A DNA stretch of 64,000 bases from Conus ventricosus (Eukaryota; Mollusca; Gastropoda; Neogastropoda; Conidae), in NCBI GenBank assembly GCA_018398815.1, contig CM031615.1, positions 56,489,311-56,553,310 on the forward strand. The letters are read 5' to 3'. Each line of letters starts with the position of its first letter. Position 1 is the first letter of the stretch. The notes beneath the pieces were generated by a model that was not told where the DNA came from, ran no database searches, and saw nothing but the letters and a program-made list of their open reading frames with translations. This document shows positions 24,880 to 37,025 of this stretch, piece by piece. The position numbers and the translations under genes were made by a program.

Positions 24880-25330
24880 TGCCGATTGTTTGGTTTTCCT
24901 TTCTTTTCCATTCTTTTTGATTGTTTGGTTTTTCTTTCTTTTCCATTCTTTTTGATTGTTTGGTTTTCCTTTCTTTCTTTTCCATTCTTTTTGATTGTTT
25001 GGTTTTCCTTTCTTTCCATTCTTTTTGATTGTTTGGTTTTCCTTTCTTTTCCATTCTTTTTGATTGTTTGGTTTTTCTTTCTTTTCCATTCTTTTTGATT
25101 GTTTTGGTTTTCCTTTCTTTTCCATTCTTTTTGATTGTTTGGTTTTTCTTTCTTTTCCATTCTTTTTGATTGTTTGGTTTTTTCTTTCTTTTCCATTCTT
25201 TTGATTGTTTGGTTTTTCTTTCTTTCTTTTCCATTCTTTTTGATTGTTTGGTTTTTCTTTCTTTCTTTTCCATTCTTTTTGATTGTTTGGTTTTTCTTTC
25301 TTTGCCATTCTTTTCTTTTTCATCCTTTTT
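24880..25330 (+). repeat. ~34-bp T-rich minisatellite
   Basis: About 13 copies of a unit built on TTTTTGATTGTTTGG plus TTTTTCTTTCTTTTCCATTC in the ITPR intron before 25434. It forms long pyrimidine-rich sequence upstream of the acceptor but stops ~100 bases short of it. Lysine-rich frames on the - strand are by-products. Confidence 0.9.
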
Positions 25331-25433
25331 ATCCCCTGTCCTTTTTTTTCTTGTCTTTCCTTTTTTTCTGTTGCTCTTTTTTTTTTTCTTTTTTTTTCTT
25401 CTAAATTGACATTTATATTTTTATTCTTTTCAG

Positions 25434-25594
25434 GTGGATGTGGATCCGACCCCTGACCCGACGCGCACCAAGCTGCGGGGACAGCCCACGGTGCAGGTGT
25501 ACTGTCTGGTGTCGGTGCCCCATGGTCACGACATCGCCTCCATCTTTGAGCTGGACCCAACAACCATGATCAGAGCCGACTCCTTGGTGCCCAG
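25434..25594 (+). CDS. ITPR: ITPR exon: [11 protein letters not shown]...ELDPTT...SLVPR
   Basis: Intact exon in phase 0, out phase 2: [53 protein letters not shown]. Matches the second half of the beta-trefoil domain, where the vertebrate sequence has [19 protein letters not shown]. Acceptor TTTTCAG, donor AG|GTCTGT. Confidence 0.96.
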
Positions 25595-25999
25595 GTCTGT
25601 AGCTGGTGTGGCAATGACGTGCGTTTTTGTTGTCATGGTAACACTGAATGAGCCAGGGATGATGCGGTAAAGTCTGTGCGCTAAGATTCTTGCGTTGAAG
25701 ATTGGTCAATTTGAGATTAAAAAAGACTTGGTTCTATCAAACATTTTTTTTCTCGATGTCTGTGTTGGATTCGTCTTCTATGAAGATTCTCTCTCATGAG
25801 ATTCTTGGTTTTATAGAAGGTTTTTCTCTGTGTCTGTACTTGATGCGCCACCTGGTTTCTGCGACATTTTTCTCTTTGTACTGAATTCATCTCCCTTCCT
25901 TTAAAGAGTTTGCTTTATGGCATACTTTATACTGCTCTCACTTACTGATTAAGAATTCTTTCCCAGCTAAATTTTTGTTTTTCAGAATATTTTGTTTTT

Positions 26000-26275
26000 G
26001 TAAATGATTCATGTCTTCGGAAAGGCACTTTTCATTTTAAGACTTGGCACAATAGAATATTTTGTTTTTGTACATGATTCATGCCTTCAGAAAGACACTT
26101 TTCATTTTAAGACTTGGCACAATAGAATATGTTGTTTTGTACATGATTCATGCCTTCAGAAAGGCACTTTTCATTTTAAGACTTGGCACAATAGAATATG
26201 TTGTTTTTGTACATGATTCATGCCTTCAGAAAGGCACTTTTCATTTTAAGACTTGGCATGAATAGAATATGTCGT
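26000..26275 (+). repeat. ~66-bp tandem repeat, four copies
   Basis: Four tandem copies of a unit containing GTACATGATTCATGCCTTC, AGAAAGGCACTTTTCATTTT and AAGACTTGGCACAATAGAAT. Intronic, no splice site involved. Confidence 0.9.
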
Positions 26276-27389
26276 TCTTCTTCTGGACAGTTTTTCCCCC
26301 AACACACGTTTATCAAAGGCTCGGCTTTATGATCAACTCTTCCTTCAAAGCTTTTGGGTTTTTTAAATTGTTATTAATTTTTTGAAAAACAAAAATGAAA
26401 CATTTTTGGGTTTGTCTGTGCTGGATTAAGCTCTCGATGAAGATTTAGAGTTAAGGAACACTTTCTCTTTATACTGGATTCACCTTCCCAGTGGAATTTT
26501 CCTCATGGTGTGTTCCAGACCTGCCTCCTGGTAAAGACCATCTCCATTTAGGACTTGGTTTTGATTATGATAATGATAATGATTGGCATTTATGTAGGCC
26601 TTGTCCATGGATCTAGGTGCTTGCATACAAAGGCACATTCTCACACACACATGCACTCTCACAGTCCCTATTTGTACTCATGCAAGTGGACATGAAAACT
26701 GCAAAACAATGGGAAGAATCTAGACCTAGAAGAGCTGCTTGAAAAATGCAACAGAAGTTCAATTCCTAACATTACATGGACTGGGGAAGGGAGCTTCAGA
26801 ACTAGAGAACATAGACAGAAAAAAAAGGAGGATGTGAAAGTTAGGTTCGAAGCAGTTTTGCTGAAGAAGTCATGAGTCGGAAGAAGAAGGGAGAGTTCAA
26901 GAGGGAGGGAGTTTATTTCTTTATTAGCACTTGATTCACTTCCATGTGAAAACAGCCTCAGATTAATGCATGTCTTTCAGTTTCCTCAGGCAGAAAATGA
27001 TTGCACTCACAGATTTATTGTAAACTTAAAATAAGTAAAGTTGAGGAGAACATTCACATAGAATTGATTCTCTGAAGTCAGCCATAACACTATTGAAAAT
27101 AAAAGACTGTTTTGGGGATTGCTTGATATAAAAAACAACACAACATATTTCACACGTCTGGCTGAGAATTGCAGAAATTGTTTCTCAAGAAACTGCAAAT
27201 TTCGGGCTTTACAACAAGGCTATAGAAATTCACTCACGATCTTCACAAAACTGATAATGCCAGTGCTAGCAGCTCTTGAGAGAGGCAGGTATTGCCTTAT
27301 CAACGAGGGCACAGACTAATGGCATGCAAGCTGTCAGGAAAGTGTAGAGAAAAAACAGGCATTTTCTGGGACAAAAGCAAACACTATCA

Positions 27390-27710
27390 GTCAGCCAGGA
27401 GGTTTGGAACAACAAAAGCACTTAGTTTGTATAAAAATGGATACAGTGCTGTGAAAGACAGAGTAAGGATCCGGCTCACCCAGGTTAATTAACGTTGCTG
27501 ATGAGGCTTTTTGAAGAGGAAGAGGATGATGATATATTTAAATGTCTCCACCTTCATGTCAGCCTGGAGATTTGGAACATTAAAAGCATACAGTTCATAT
27601 AAGGTGGATACTTTACTGTCGAAGACTAAGTTTCCAGCTTGCACAAGGTAAACTTTAATGATGAGGCTTTTGAAGAGGAAGGGGAAGATATAGTTAAATG
27701 TCCACTTTCT
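27390..27710 (+). repeat. Tandem duplication of ~160 bp
   Basis: Two diverged copies (about 27398-27550 and 27560-27710) share GTCAGCC.GGAG.TTTGGAAC, GTGGATAC and GATGAGGCTTTTGAAGAGGA motifs. No coding frame is conserved. Confidence 0.75.
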
Positions 27711-27759
27711 TATACATTCTCACAAGATCTGGAGTGGAGTAATGTAAGGAAATGAAACT

Positions 27760-27855
27760 ATGCGGCCTTGCTGTACAATGCTCCGGTAATGAAGAGAGGG
27801 ATGAATAGTATTGTGTGCATATCCGCCAGGGCAGCATTGTACAGCAAGGCCGCAT
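27760..27855. repeat. Perfect 23-bp inverted repeat with 50-base loop
   Basis: 27760-27782 and 27833-27855 are perfect reverse complements (arm starts ATGCGGCCTTGCTGTACAAT). Intronic. It could be the ends of a tiny mobile element or a hairpin-forming relic. Confidence 0.85.
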
Positions 27856-28002
27856 CCAGTGTTCCTCTCAAGACCATTCTTTGAATGACAGGGTTTGGGA
27901 AATGCAAGAGTACCTTCGCTTCATTTTACAACAGATTTTATTGCGATTAAGGCTACGTTTGGATCAGCTGCACAACTGAAGAAATCAGGAAAATTTTTAT
28001 TG

Positions 28003-28242
28003 ATAGTGAACCGCAAAATACAAACAAACTGTAGACAAACGAATCACAAGACAAAACATGATGCATTTCGACCTCTTAGGTCTTCTTCAAGCAAGATGCA
28101 AAACATTCAAGACAGCAAAAATGAATGAGCAATTACTTATTTTCATCCACTTCAGCACGAGAGGTCGAAACGTGTCGTGTTTTGTCTTGTGATTTGTTTG
28201 TCTACCTTTTTTATTTTTTGCAGTGCGCTATTAACTACATTT
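28003..28242. mobile_element. Foldback element with hammerhead-like core
   Basis: Inverted-repeat element in the ITPR intron. The left arm contains, on the - strand, TTGAAGAAGACCTAAGAGG then TCGAAATGC. The right arm has AGAGGTCGAAACGTGTCGTG on the + strand. It ends at GCGCTATTAACTAC. Same family as 18.6 and 32.5 kb. Confidence 0.7.
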
Positions 28243-28458
28243 AAAATTTGTAATAGGTCCTGCTTAAGTTGACCTTTCTACCATCATCAGAAATGACCCA
28301 ACGCCAGTGTGACGTGAAAGGTGAATGCTAATGATAATGGCAGTGGTGATAGTGATGATGGTGAAGACAACGATGATGTAAATCTTTAAACGGGACACCA
28401 CCCAGCGATTGAAGGGGTTTCCTAGCACATGGCTGACAGTGATGTGTTCTGTTTCCAG

Positions 28459-28557
28459 ACAAACGTATGTACGCCTACACCACTTGTGCACAGACACCTG
28501 GTGCACAGCACGTCCATTCCCATCGACAAAGAGGAGGATAAACCCATCATGAACAAG
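28459..28557 (+). CDS. ITPR: ITPR exon: TYVRLHHLCTDTW...DKEEDKPIMNK
   Basis: Reads (R)QTYVRLHHLCTDTW, then after a missing G near 28501 VHSTSIPIDKEEDKPIMNK. The vertebrate counterpart is [20 protein letters not shown]. In phase 2, out phase 0 once the base is restored. Acceptor TTTCCAG, donor GTAGGA. Confidence 0.94.
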
Positions 28558-29129
28558 GTAGGACTCTCCCACCTCATGGACTTGTCCCCAGTGTTTTTAG
28601 TTTACTGGGTTTGCTTCTGTTGTGGGTTCACAGGCTACTGGATCACAGGTTCATACTTTGCATGAGCTACATTTTATACCAGACCTTTCTAACACAAATG
28701 TTTACAAAACCATGCTGTTCCATGGTTTAAAGTTTATCTGCCAGTAACGAATGACAGTAGCCAGCACATTCAGATGCTTTCCTTTACAAAATGAATGAAT
28801 AGCATTTGCAATTCAATATTTCTTGTGTGCGATGAGATGAGATGTGTATTTCTTATATCTCTGAAAAGAGACAATGCTGTTGGTTTCTGTTTTACCGAGA
28901 GAATTGGTGGATATGATAAAAAGGGAGCATTCTTTTTCAGGATGTGCAAGTCATAACAGAAGCACAGAACGTGTGCGCAGGTGCCTGTAGTGCTTCATTT
29001 CTTCAGTATAGGCTGATTTATAAGAGCTGCTTGTTCAAGGGACTCTGTTTGCATGGCTATCAGTTGAGATGTACATATTTTGGAGTTGCATATTCATTGA
29101 TTTAATTTGGTAACTTTTTTTTTGTTCAC

Positions 29130-29165
29130 AAATAGCCCCCCCCCCCCCCCCCCCCCCCCCTCTCA
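29130..29165. repeat. Poly-C run upstream of an exon
   Basis: About 24 C residues, one of several 15-30-base C/G runs in these introns (also 4472, 33083, 49381, 57547 and 59038). Confidence 0.9.
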
Positions 29166-29236
29166 CCCCCCAAAGTTCACGTAGACATTTTTGCTGCCTT
29201 GACTGTGACATGTAAGCGTGATCTGGGCCTGCGCAG

Positions 29237-29397
29237 GTGGGGTGTGCCAAAATCAAAGAGGACAAGGAGGCGTTTGCCATTGTGCCCGTGTCAGCTCAGG
29301 AGGTGAGAGACCTGGACTTTGCCAATGACGCCGCCAAAGTGCTGACCGACATTGCCAACAAGCTGGAGAGGTCCGCCATCACCCAGAACGAGAGGAG
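29237..29397 (+). CDS. ITPR: ITPR exon: [13 protein letters not shown]...[12 protein letters not shown]...ITQNERR
   Basis: Intact, in phase 0, out phase 2: [54 protein letters not shown]. It marks the passage from the beta-trefoil to the armadillo-like alpha domain of the IP3-binding core. Acceptor GCGCAG, donor GTAACT. Confidence 0.97.
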
Positions 29398-29549
29398 GTA
29401 ACTGTGTTTGTCGCTGCAAAGGAAGGCACTTACATCATAGCTTCCAACTACTACACTTTTTTTTCTTTAAGTAAAGCAATGTTAAAGACTAGTTTTGAAG
29501 TATGTTCTTCTGTATTTTTTTTATGAAAGGAAAAGGATAGCTGTCGTTG

Positions 29550-30060
29550 GACGGACGTGGTGGCGCCCTCCGGAGGGAGAGCTCACTCACGCCGGCTCCG
29601 CGACTAAGCAATTATTGTCGTCAGTAGGGGGCTTAGTAGGTGGTGTCCTGCGGCGGGGTCGACCGGGCTGTGTCTGTGGATGGGGTGTCGGAATGAGCAG
29701 CGTGTGTGCACTGCCTCTGAGGTGGGTAGAGGTTGGGACAGCAAACTGTTGGAACTGTTGCAGCTACTTTCCTCTCCTCAGAGAGAGGCTTTGTGATTTC
29801 TTCGGTTTGAAACTTGTCCTTGATTGAGCAGCTAACTTTGTCAAAGTGCTTCAGTATTTTGTGTGTTCATCTTCCTGGGTGGAAAGGACTGTTGTGCCAT
29901 TCTTGAAGATTTGTAGAGGTGGCAGTTTGTATCCAGTCCCTTGGTCTGCCGGACTTGTCTGGGTTATGGCTGCTTTCAAAATAACTAGCACTGCCAAGAC
30001 AAACAGCAATGGAGAAATTGCAGAGCCCTTGCTATGCGAGCGTCCACATTGATCCAGTCT
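29550..30060. other. Unidentified GC-rich block in intron
   Basis: GC-rich sequence (GGCGCCCTCCGGAGGGAGAG, GGGGCTTAGTAGGTGGTGTC) stands out from the AT-rich intron and looks like inserted repeat sequence. I do not recognise the family and find no convincing protein. Confidence 0.35.
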
Positions 30061-30919
30061 GTAGTATATTCCTTTGGGGAGAACCTGATTGAGAACCCGT
30101 GGAAATACATCTTCAGCATTTGTCAGATGATCTTTGGGATATAATAAATCTTGAGGGCCATTTGAATCGTCTTGTGAGGAACTGATCCATATGGATTAGC
30201 CGGATGGAGCCAGACTCCCTTGAGATCCCTGTTCTGTGCCTTAGTCTTTGGATTAATTCCCAAATTATAGTGGCCTATTCTGCACAGCCAGACATTCCTT
30301 GTATCCCAAAATGCTGAGAAAAGATTGAGCTGCATTGCATTTAATATGAAAGGAATGAACTTACAAAGTATGTAGTGTGGTATGTCATGTTAGAAACTAA
30401 TGACCCATCAACTTAAGTTCTTTGTGGAATGGAAATGTGTAAACATGTATGGCAACTCGTATGAACACAATTTGAAAGACAAGCATATACACATGTGTGC
30501 ATGCTTTGCTCACCGTATGTACATGCACATATATGAAAATATTCACAATGTACAAGGACATGAGTGCATATGCACAAATATGGATGGATATGGGTACCTC
30601 AAACAACTGGAATGTATCGGCATCACTACTATAGTACGAAGCATCTTAACCCTTGTATGGTTCTAGTTGTTTTTTTCTTCATAGATACTCACATGCAACC
30701 AGACATAGTCAGGGTCTAGGAGGTGAAACTATCTTCACCTGATTCGTTGTGACTGAACTTGAGTGTACAGAGGTGATTCCAGTGAAGGTCATCTGCGTCC
30801 GTCCAGTTCTCATGGGTGCAGCTCTTTTACGTTTTGGACAGCGATCTGTTGTCTTGGAATTGCCCAGACCAGAAGTTCCTTCTTCTCTCACAGACACATA
30901 GAGATACAGACATAAAGAC

Positions 30920-30920
<1 letters not shown>

Positions 30921-30985
<65 letters not shown>

Positions 30986-30998
30986 ACACACACACATA
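30921..30998. repeat. (CA)n microsatellite
   Basis: About 39 CA dinucleotides. The counterpart in the duplicate block near 2340-2400 is shorter and more interrupted. Confidence 0.95.
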
Positions 30999-32477
30999 GA
31001 CATAGAAACAGACAGACAAACGAGCACACGTGTGCACACATGTACAGAGAAAGAGAGAGAGAGGCAGAGAAGAAGAAGAAGAAGAAAGAGACAGACAGTT
31101 GAAAATGTGCAAGAAAACTTCAGTTTTTCCTAACTAGAAACAGAGTTTTTCATTGCCAATACCAATGAGAACCCACAGGAGCAAAGCACCGTTTGCTGCC
31201 GAACATGAGCATGCAGTTTGTGTTTCTCATTCGGATGACAGACAGAAAGAAGCTGCCTCTGAACTTGGTCAGGTGACTTTCAGTGTCTGGACCCCAACTT
31301 CCTTTTTTTTTTATTTATGTAGTTAGTTAGTTAGTTCCTTAGTTAGTCATTTTCTTGCTTTTCAGCACTTGATTTCATGATTTCTTCAGGGTTTTTTTTA
31401 TTGTTGATCTGTAAATATCTTTTTTTTCCATTTTCTTGCCATTTATTTATTTTTTTAAAAATTCATTTATCTTGAAGGTTGGAATGGGAACTCATGTATC
31501 AAATATTTGTATGAGAATATGCATATTCTTAACTTTATTTGGGATATGTGTGGTCAGCTGGTCAGTGATTTGGGATATGTATTTGCATTCAGTATCATGA
31601 TGATTTGGAATAAGTTTACTGATTTTGGTTGTAGTGTCGTCAGTAGTTCAGCAGTTTGGAATATATGCGTACATAATGTAGTTATTGTTTGGTACGTGAG
31701 TAGTATACTAACTGCATGAAGTACAGAAGAAAAATGTAACCACTAGAAAGAACGGACAGCACTTGAAAGCAACGATTGATGGGTATGCGGAGAAAAATTA
31801 TCATTTATGACCTCTAGGTCATTCAGTATCAAGACAAAACGTGTATTTTTGTGATGGAAAATGTTGAAGCTGGCAACCAGAATGAGCCTCTAAACAGATA
31901 AATGTAATAACCGGATTTCAAGATAACAATTTTTTATCTTTTCAAATTCTGCCCAGAGTAGAGCTTCAGAGTGGAATCTTATGTATTAGAGTGCCCTACA
32001 CATGGCGAAATCGCTTGCAGTACCCAGCAGTGTTGGCTAACTTGAAAACATGATGTGTCATCATGGTTGGGGTGTGTATCAACACAGCTTGAAACATCAA
32101 TCATCCAGTGCGCTCGTTGGTCCTGACCTGAGTTCAGGTCACTTGGACATTTCTTGTAGCTCAGGCACACACTTGCACACTGCTGATTCTTTTTAGTCGT
32201 GAAATTGACGCATCTTATACTCCTCAGCGCCTTATTCATGGATGTAGTGAGATAACAAAAAAAATAATCCAGGGGTGAACCTTGTATTCCAAATGGTGTC
32301 CGGAAATATCAGTAAAATGAACGGAGTTCCTGCTTGTTCTGTCCTAAAACCTAAAGAAAAAGAAAGACTTTTTTTTAACAGTTTCTCTCTGCAGTGCACC
32401 TGCCTAATCAAATAGTTAAGACAGATCTAGTTGCAAAGGGAGGCGACTGCAGGCAGAAATGTGAACAAATTTTGAAT

Positions 32478-32790
32478 GTAATTAATAGCGAACCGCCAAG
32501 AAAACGTAGACAAACGAATCACAAGGCAAAACACGACGCGTTTCGACCTCATAGGTCTTCTTCAGGCAAGACACAAAACACTCAGGACAACGAAAATGAA
32601 CGAGCAGTCACTTACCTTCATTCACTTCAGTGCAAGATCTTCCGCTGAAATGAATGAAGATAAGTGATTGCTCCTTCATTTTCCTTGTCCTGAGTGTTTT
32701 GCATCTTGCCTAAACTAACAGGTCGAAATGTGTCATGTTTTGTCTTGTGATCCGTTTATCTGTGTTTTCTTGGTGGTTCGCTATTAATTA
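32478..32790. mobile_element. Foldback element with hammerhead-like core (best copy)
   Basis: A ~310-base imperfect inverted repeat flanked by ATTAATAGCG and CGCTATTAAT. On the - strand 32566-32535 reads CCTGAAGAAGACCTATGAGG then TCGAAACGCGTC. That gives CUGAAGA, a GACCU/AGGUC stem, GAAAC and a GUC, in the order of a hammerhead ribozyme core. The right arm carries a degenerate version on the + strand. No protein coding. Confidence 0.75.
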
Positions 32791-33292
32791 CATTTAAAAT
32801 CAGTTAAGACAGAAATTGTCTGTCACGTGAAATTGAAATAATGATCAAGAGTAATGCTTTTTTTTTCCTGCAACATATTTTTTTCTAAAAAAAAATCTGT
32901 ATCTTGCCTTAGATGTCTGAATTCAAAACTGGTGTGGATAAGCTGGAATTTTCTTGTAAGCTCTCATAACTGTTTATTTAGGGATAGTTTTGTCCAGCAT
33001 GAAAAGCCGCAGAGAAAAATTTATTTGAAAAAAAAAACAACTTGCATGCTGTGTCTTAACTTTGCACAAAAAAAAAGAACACCCCCCCCCCCCCCCCCCC
33101 CAACCATCACCCTTTTAGTAAAACTACAAATCAGAGCATTGTTTGAGATGTATTAAAAAAAAAAAAAAAGAATTGTTTATTGCATACAGTTCTGCAGTGC
33201 TGCCCGTGCTTCCTTGTTAGTTTTTCTTCTGTACTTCAGAGAGCGTTGTGGTCATGTGCACTGTAAATCTGTTGCAAAAGGTTCGTTTCCAG

Positions 33293-33446
33293 GACGGTGA
33301 CCAAACTCATCTCGGAGGTCATCTGCTTCCTGCTGGGCATTGACCCCAGTCAGTCCAGCGACCGTGACCTCATGGAGGTGGAGGATCTTGGGAAAACTGA
33401 CCGAGAGAGACAAAAGCTGATTCGGGAGCAGAATATCCTGAAGCAG
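33293..33446 (+). CDS. ITPR: ITPR exon: RERQKLIREQNILKQ (IP3-contact helix)
   Basis: Intact, in phase 2, out phase 0: (R)TVTKLISEVICFLLGID, PSQSSDRDLMEVEDLGKTD, RERQKLIREQNILKQ. The R, K and R of RERQKLIR correspond to R504, K508 and R511 of the mammalian type 1 receptor, which bind IP3 phosphates. Acceptor TTTCCAG, donor GTATGC. A broken copy lies at 4678-4828. Confidence 0.97.
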
Positions 33447-34034
33447 GTATGCTAGGTGGTATGAATTGAGACTGGAAGTTTCTGTGTGAAATGTTGAAGA
33501 GGAGGAATAGATTTCATACTTGCTGTACCCCTCCCCCCACCTTCAAAAGAAAAAAAAGAAAAAGAAGAAAAATGAAGGTAAGAGAAATATTTCACAGAGT
33601 AGCGAAGCTCAAAAATCAGCAGACTCGTTTTTTGTTGTTGTGAAGAGAAAACAATATTTGTCCCTCACAGAACCTGCAAAGGCTTTCTGTTAGACATATT
33701 TTCCTCATTAACAAGGAGGATAACTCTCAGAATATTCTGAAACTGTCCTGTCCTTATGGACACTTAACACAGAGGATAGGAATGGTTACGCTGATATGTT
33801 ACATTCAGGTTTACCATTGACATCCAGGTAGGGCTATATATGATGGACAAGGATAACGGTTACAGAAGAAGAGGGAATTTTTTAGTGCTGCAAGGTGGTG
33901 GTCTTCCATGAAGAGTTGTTGGTGTGCTGCACTGAAGAGCTGTACGCAAGGTTGCTCGGCTCTGTTGATTATACGCCAAGATCTGGGTCTGTCTGCAGAT
34001 GTGAACACACGAGAAAAAATCTTCAACTTGTGTT

Positions 34035-35433
34035 ATGTATGTTCATGCATGTGTTCAGTATTCTTCATGTGTACCTGTGTTTTGTATGTCCATTTCAGGT
34101 GTTCGGTATTCTTTCATGCGTATCTGTGTTATGTATGTCCATGCAGGTGTTCATATTCTTTCATGCGTATCAGTGTTATGTATGTCCATACAAGTGTTCA
34201 GTAGTCTTTCATTCGTATCTGTGTTATGTATGTCCGTACAGGGGTTCAGTATCTTTCATTCGTATCTGTGTTATGTATGTCCATACAAGTGTTCAGTATT
34301 CTTTCATGCGTACCTGTGTTATGTATGTCCATACAGGTGTTCAGTGTTCTTCCATGTGTACCTGTGTTATGTATGTCCATGCAGGTGTTCATATTCTTTC
34401 ATGTGTACCTGTGTTATGTATGTCCATACAGGTGTTCAGTATTCTTCCATGTGTACCTGTGTTATGTATGTCCATGCAGGTGTTCAGTATTCTTTCCCTG
34501 TGCATCGTGTTATGTATGTCCATGCAGGTGTTCAGTGTTCTTTCATTGTATCTGTGTTATGTATGTCCATACAGTGTTCAGTAGTCTTTCATTCGTATCT
34601 GTGTTATGTATGTCCATGCAGGTGTTCAATATTCTTTCATGCGTATCTGTGTTATGTATGTCCATGCAGGTGTTCAGTATTCTTTCATTCTTATCTGTGT
34701 TATGTATGTCCATACAAGTGTTCAGTATTCTTTCATGCGTACTGTGTTATGTATGTCCATACAGGTGTTCAGTGTTCTTCCATGTGTACCTGTGTTATGT
34801 ATGTCCATGCAGGTGTTCAATATTCTTTCATGCGTATCTGTGTTATGTATTTCCATACAGGTGTTCAGTATTCTTCATGTGTACCTGTGTTATGTATGTC
34901 CATGAAGGTGTTCAGTGTTTTTCCATGTGTACCTGTGTTATGTATGTCCATGCAGGTGTTCAATATTATTTCATGCGTATCTGTGTTATGTATGTCCATG
35001 CAGGTGTTCAGTATTCTTTCATGCGTATCTGTGTTATGTATGTCCATACAAGTGTTAAGTATTCTTTCATGCGTATCTGTGTTATGTATGTCCATACAGG
35101 TCTTCAGTATTCTTTCATGCGTATCTGTGTTATGCATGTCCATACAGTGTTCAGTATTCTTTCTTGCGTATCTGTGTTATGTATGTCCATGCAAGTGTTC
35201 AGTATTCTTTCATGGTATCTGTGTTATGTATGTCCATACAGGTGTTCAGTATTCTTTTATGCGTATCTGTGTTACGCATGTCCATACAAGTGTTCAGTAT
35301 TCTTTCTTGCGTATCTGTGTTATGTATGTCCATACAAGTGTTCAGTATTCTTTCATGCGTACCTGTGTTATGTATATCCAATCAGGTGTTCAGTATTCTT
35401 TCATGCATACCTGTGTTATGTATGTCCATGCAG
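34035..35433 (+). repeat. 48-bp minisatellite of splice-acceptor copies, in frame with the next exon
   Basis: About 29 copies of a 48-base unit (TGTTATGTATGTCCATGCAG then GTGTTCAGTATTCTTTCATG then CGTATCTG). Each unit contains CCAT(G/A)CAG|GTGTTCA; the last one is the genuine acceptor and start of the exon at 35434 (CCATGCAG|GTGTTCAAG). Because 48 is divisible by three and stops are absent, the array is open in several frames. In the exon frame the unit reads VFSILSCVPVLCMSMQ. I regard the long open frames as a by-product, not a gene. Confidence 0.95.
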
Positions 35434-35583
35434 GTGTTCAAGATCCTCCAGGCCCCATTCAAGGAGAGTGTGGGGATGAAGATGGAGGAGCTGTCGGACC
35501 AGCGTCACGGCCCTTTTCGATACATCTGTCGCCTCTGCTACAAGCTGCTCAAACTGTCCTTCAAAAGTTATCGCAAAAATCAG
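35434..35583 (+). CDS. ITPR: ITPR exon: VFKILQAPFKES...SYRKNQ (IP3-contact YRK)
   Basis: Intact, 50 codons, phase 0 to 0: VFKILQAPFKESVGMKMEEL, SDQRHGPFRYICRLCYKLLK, LSFKSYRKNQ. YRK corresponds to Y567, R568 and K569 of the mammalian type 1 receptor, the last group of IP3-contact residues. The acceptor is the final unit of a 48-bp array. Donor GTAAGC. Confidence 0.97.
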
Positions 35584-36584
35584 GTAAGCTTGGAAGGGCA
35601 GGATGAGTTGGTTTGGGAAATTTGATGGGGAAGAAGAGGCACAGATAGAGAGAGTGGAGGGTGATTAATGATGAAAAGAATGTGTGTGGGTATGCGTGCG
35701 CATATATTCATGTAGAGAAAAAGGGAGATAGAGGGGAGAGGCTTTCTAAAGGCACATACTGTTTGTAAGGTTTGCACATTTCATTTATCTTTATCTATTG
35801 ATCTGTTTATTTTATTTATACTTTTGATTTTTTTTTTACAATTTTCAGCTCATTTATGTTTGTATGAAAGTAATCAGGATAGAGGTGGACCCTATGGTGG
35901 GGTATTGTTGATTTTGTCAAAATGTAATGCAGTGGGTTCTTTTAACGAGAAAGTTCAGAGCAGCAGACTGTCTTAACTGTAAATCGAAAAAAAAGTAACA
36001 CCGCCAAACAGCCGTCCAGTTTTGTTTATTTCTTTATTTTGGGTGCTTGATCGTAAAAGTTGTTTGCCTTTTGGTATCCTCATATTTTTGTGTGTGTTCA
36101 TTTAATGCTTTCAGTTATTTCTTGAAGTTTTCCTTTGTTTTTACTTTTTTTGTTATCTTCATTATATTTCCATCTTTTATTTTCGTTGCCAAGTACACAG
36201 CTGAGGCTGGGTGGTCTACTGTTACTTGGTTATGTTTGACTGGAAGACGGATGAAAAGATTTGACACTTTGGAGTAATCCCAACTTCATACTCGTTGTTG
36301 TATCACTGAACCCATGGATCTATAGGTTTTTTTGTTTTTTTTTTAGTGCTAGCTCCAAACTCCTAATGAAAATGTCTGATCATCAGTCCTTTACACCTCT
36401 GTCCATCTGTTTGACCAGAAAAGATAGACATCTTTTTTCAAGGAGAACGCTGTTTTTTGCATTGTTAAATTCAAACTTTCCTGCTTGATGAGTTGGTCAC
36501 TTAGATAGATGTTCTGACTTCATTTTTGGGCCGTTTGTGTATGGTGATCTTCTTGCAAGTGTCTGTCGGACTTTTAACTGGACT

Positions 36585-36915
36585 TTGTTTCTGTTTTCTT
36601 TTTATACCCATTCATTACTTTAATCAATTTCTGATTCCTCTTTGTTTTTAATCATTGTATTTGTCCTCTTTTTTTGATCATAGTGTTCTTGTTTATTTTG
36701 AGTCTGTTTTCTTTTTACGCCCATTTATTAGTTTAATCTATTCTTGATTCCTGTTTCTTTTTGTTTATATATTTGTCCTCTTTTTAAGGTCATTGTGTTT
36801 TTTTTTAAATTTTGATTCTGTTTTCGTTTTATGCCCATTTATTACTTTTATCAATCTTTGAATCCAGTTTCTTTTTGTTCATTATCCTTGTCCTCTTTTT
36901 AAGATCATAGTGGGT
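36585..36915 (+). repeat. ~118-bp tandem repeat, three copies
   Basis: Three imperfect copies share CTGTTTTCTTTTTA, CCCATTTATTA, TTGATTCCTGTTTCTTTTTG and TTGTCCTCTTTTTAA motifs. Intronic, ending ~110 bases before the next exon. Confidence 0.8.
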
Positions 36916-37025
36916 TTTTTCCCCCTCTTACTTCCCTGATCATCATGTCCTTTTGAGGTACAGTTGACTAGATCAGATAGACGGAAATGGGTCGAGTTCA
37001 TCCAGTAGTTCACCATGTGTCCCAG

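Larger units (their letters stand above)
30482..34040 (+). repeat. Block duplicated at 1899-5430
   Basis: This copy sits in its expected place between two ITPR exons and has fewer disruptive indels. It holds a CA repeat, a foldback element, a poly-C run and the exon 33293-33446. Confidence 0.85.

Noticed and set aside
24877..25563. Lysine-rich open frame on the - strand
   Set aside because: Produced by the ~34-bp T-rich tandem repeat and running antisense through a certain ITPR exon.
34035..35606. A 523-codon cysteine-rich open frame
   Set aside because: It is the 48-bp minisatellite read through. Unit length divisible by three explains the openness, and the real exon begins at 35434.
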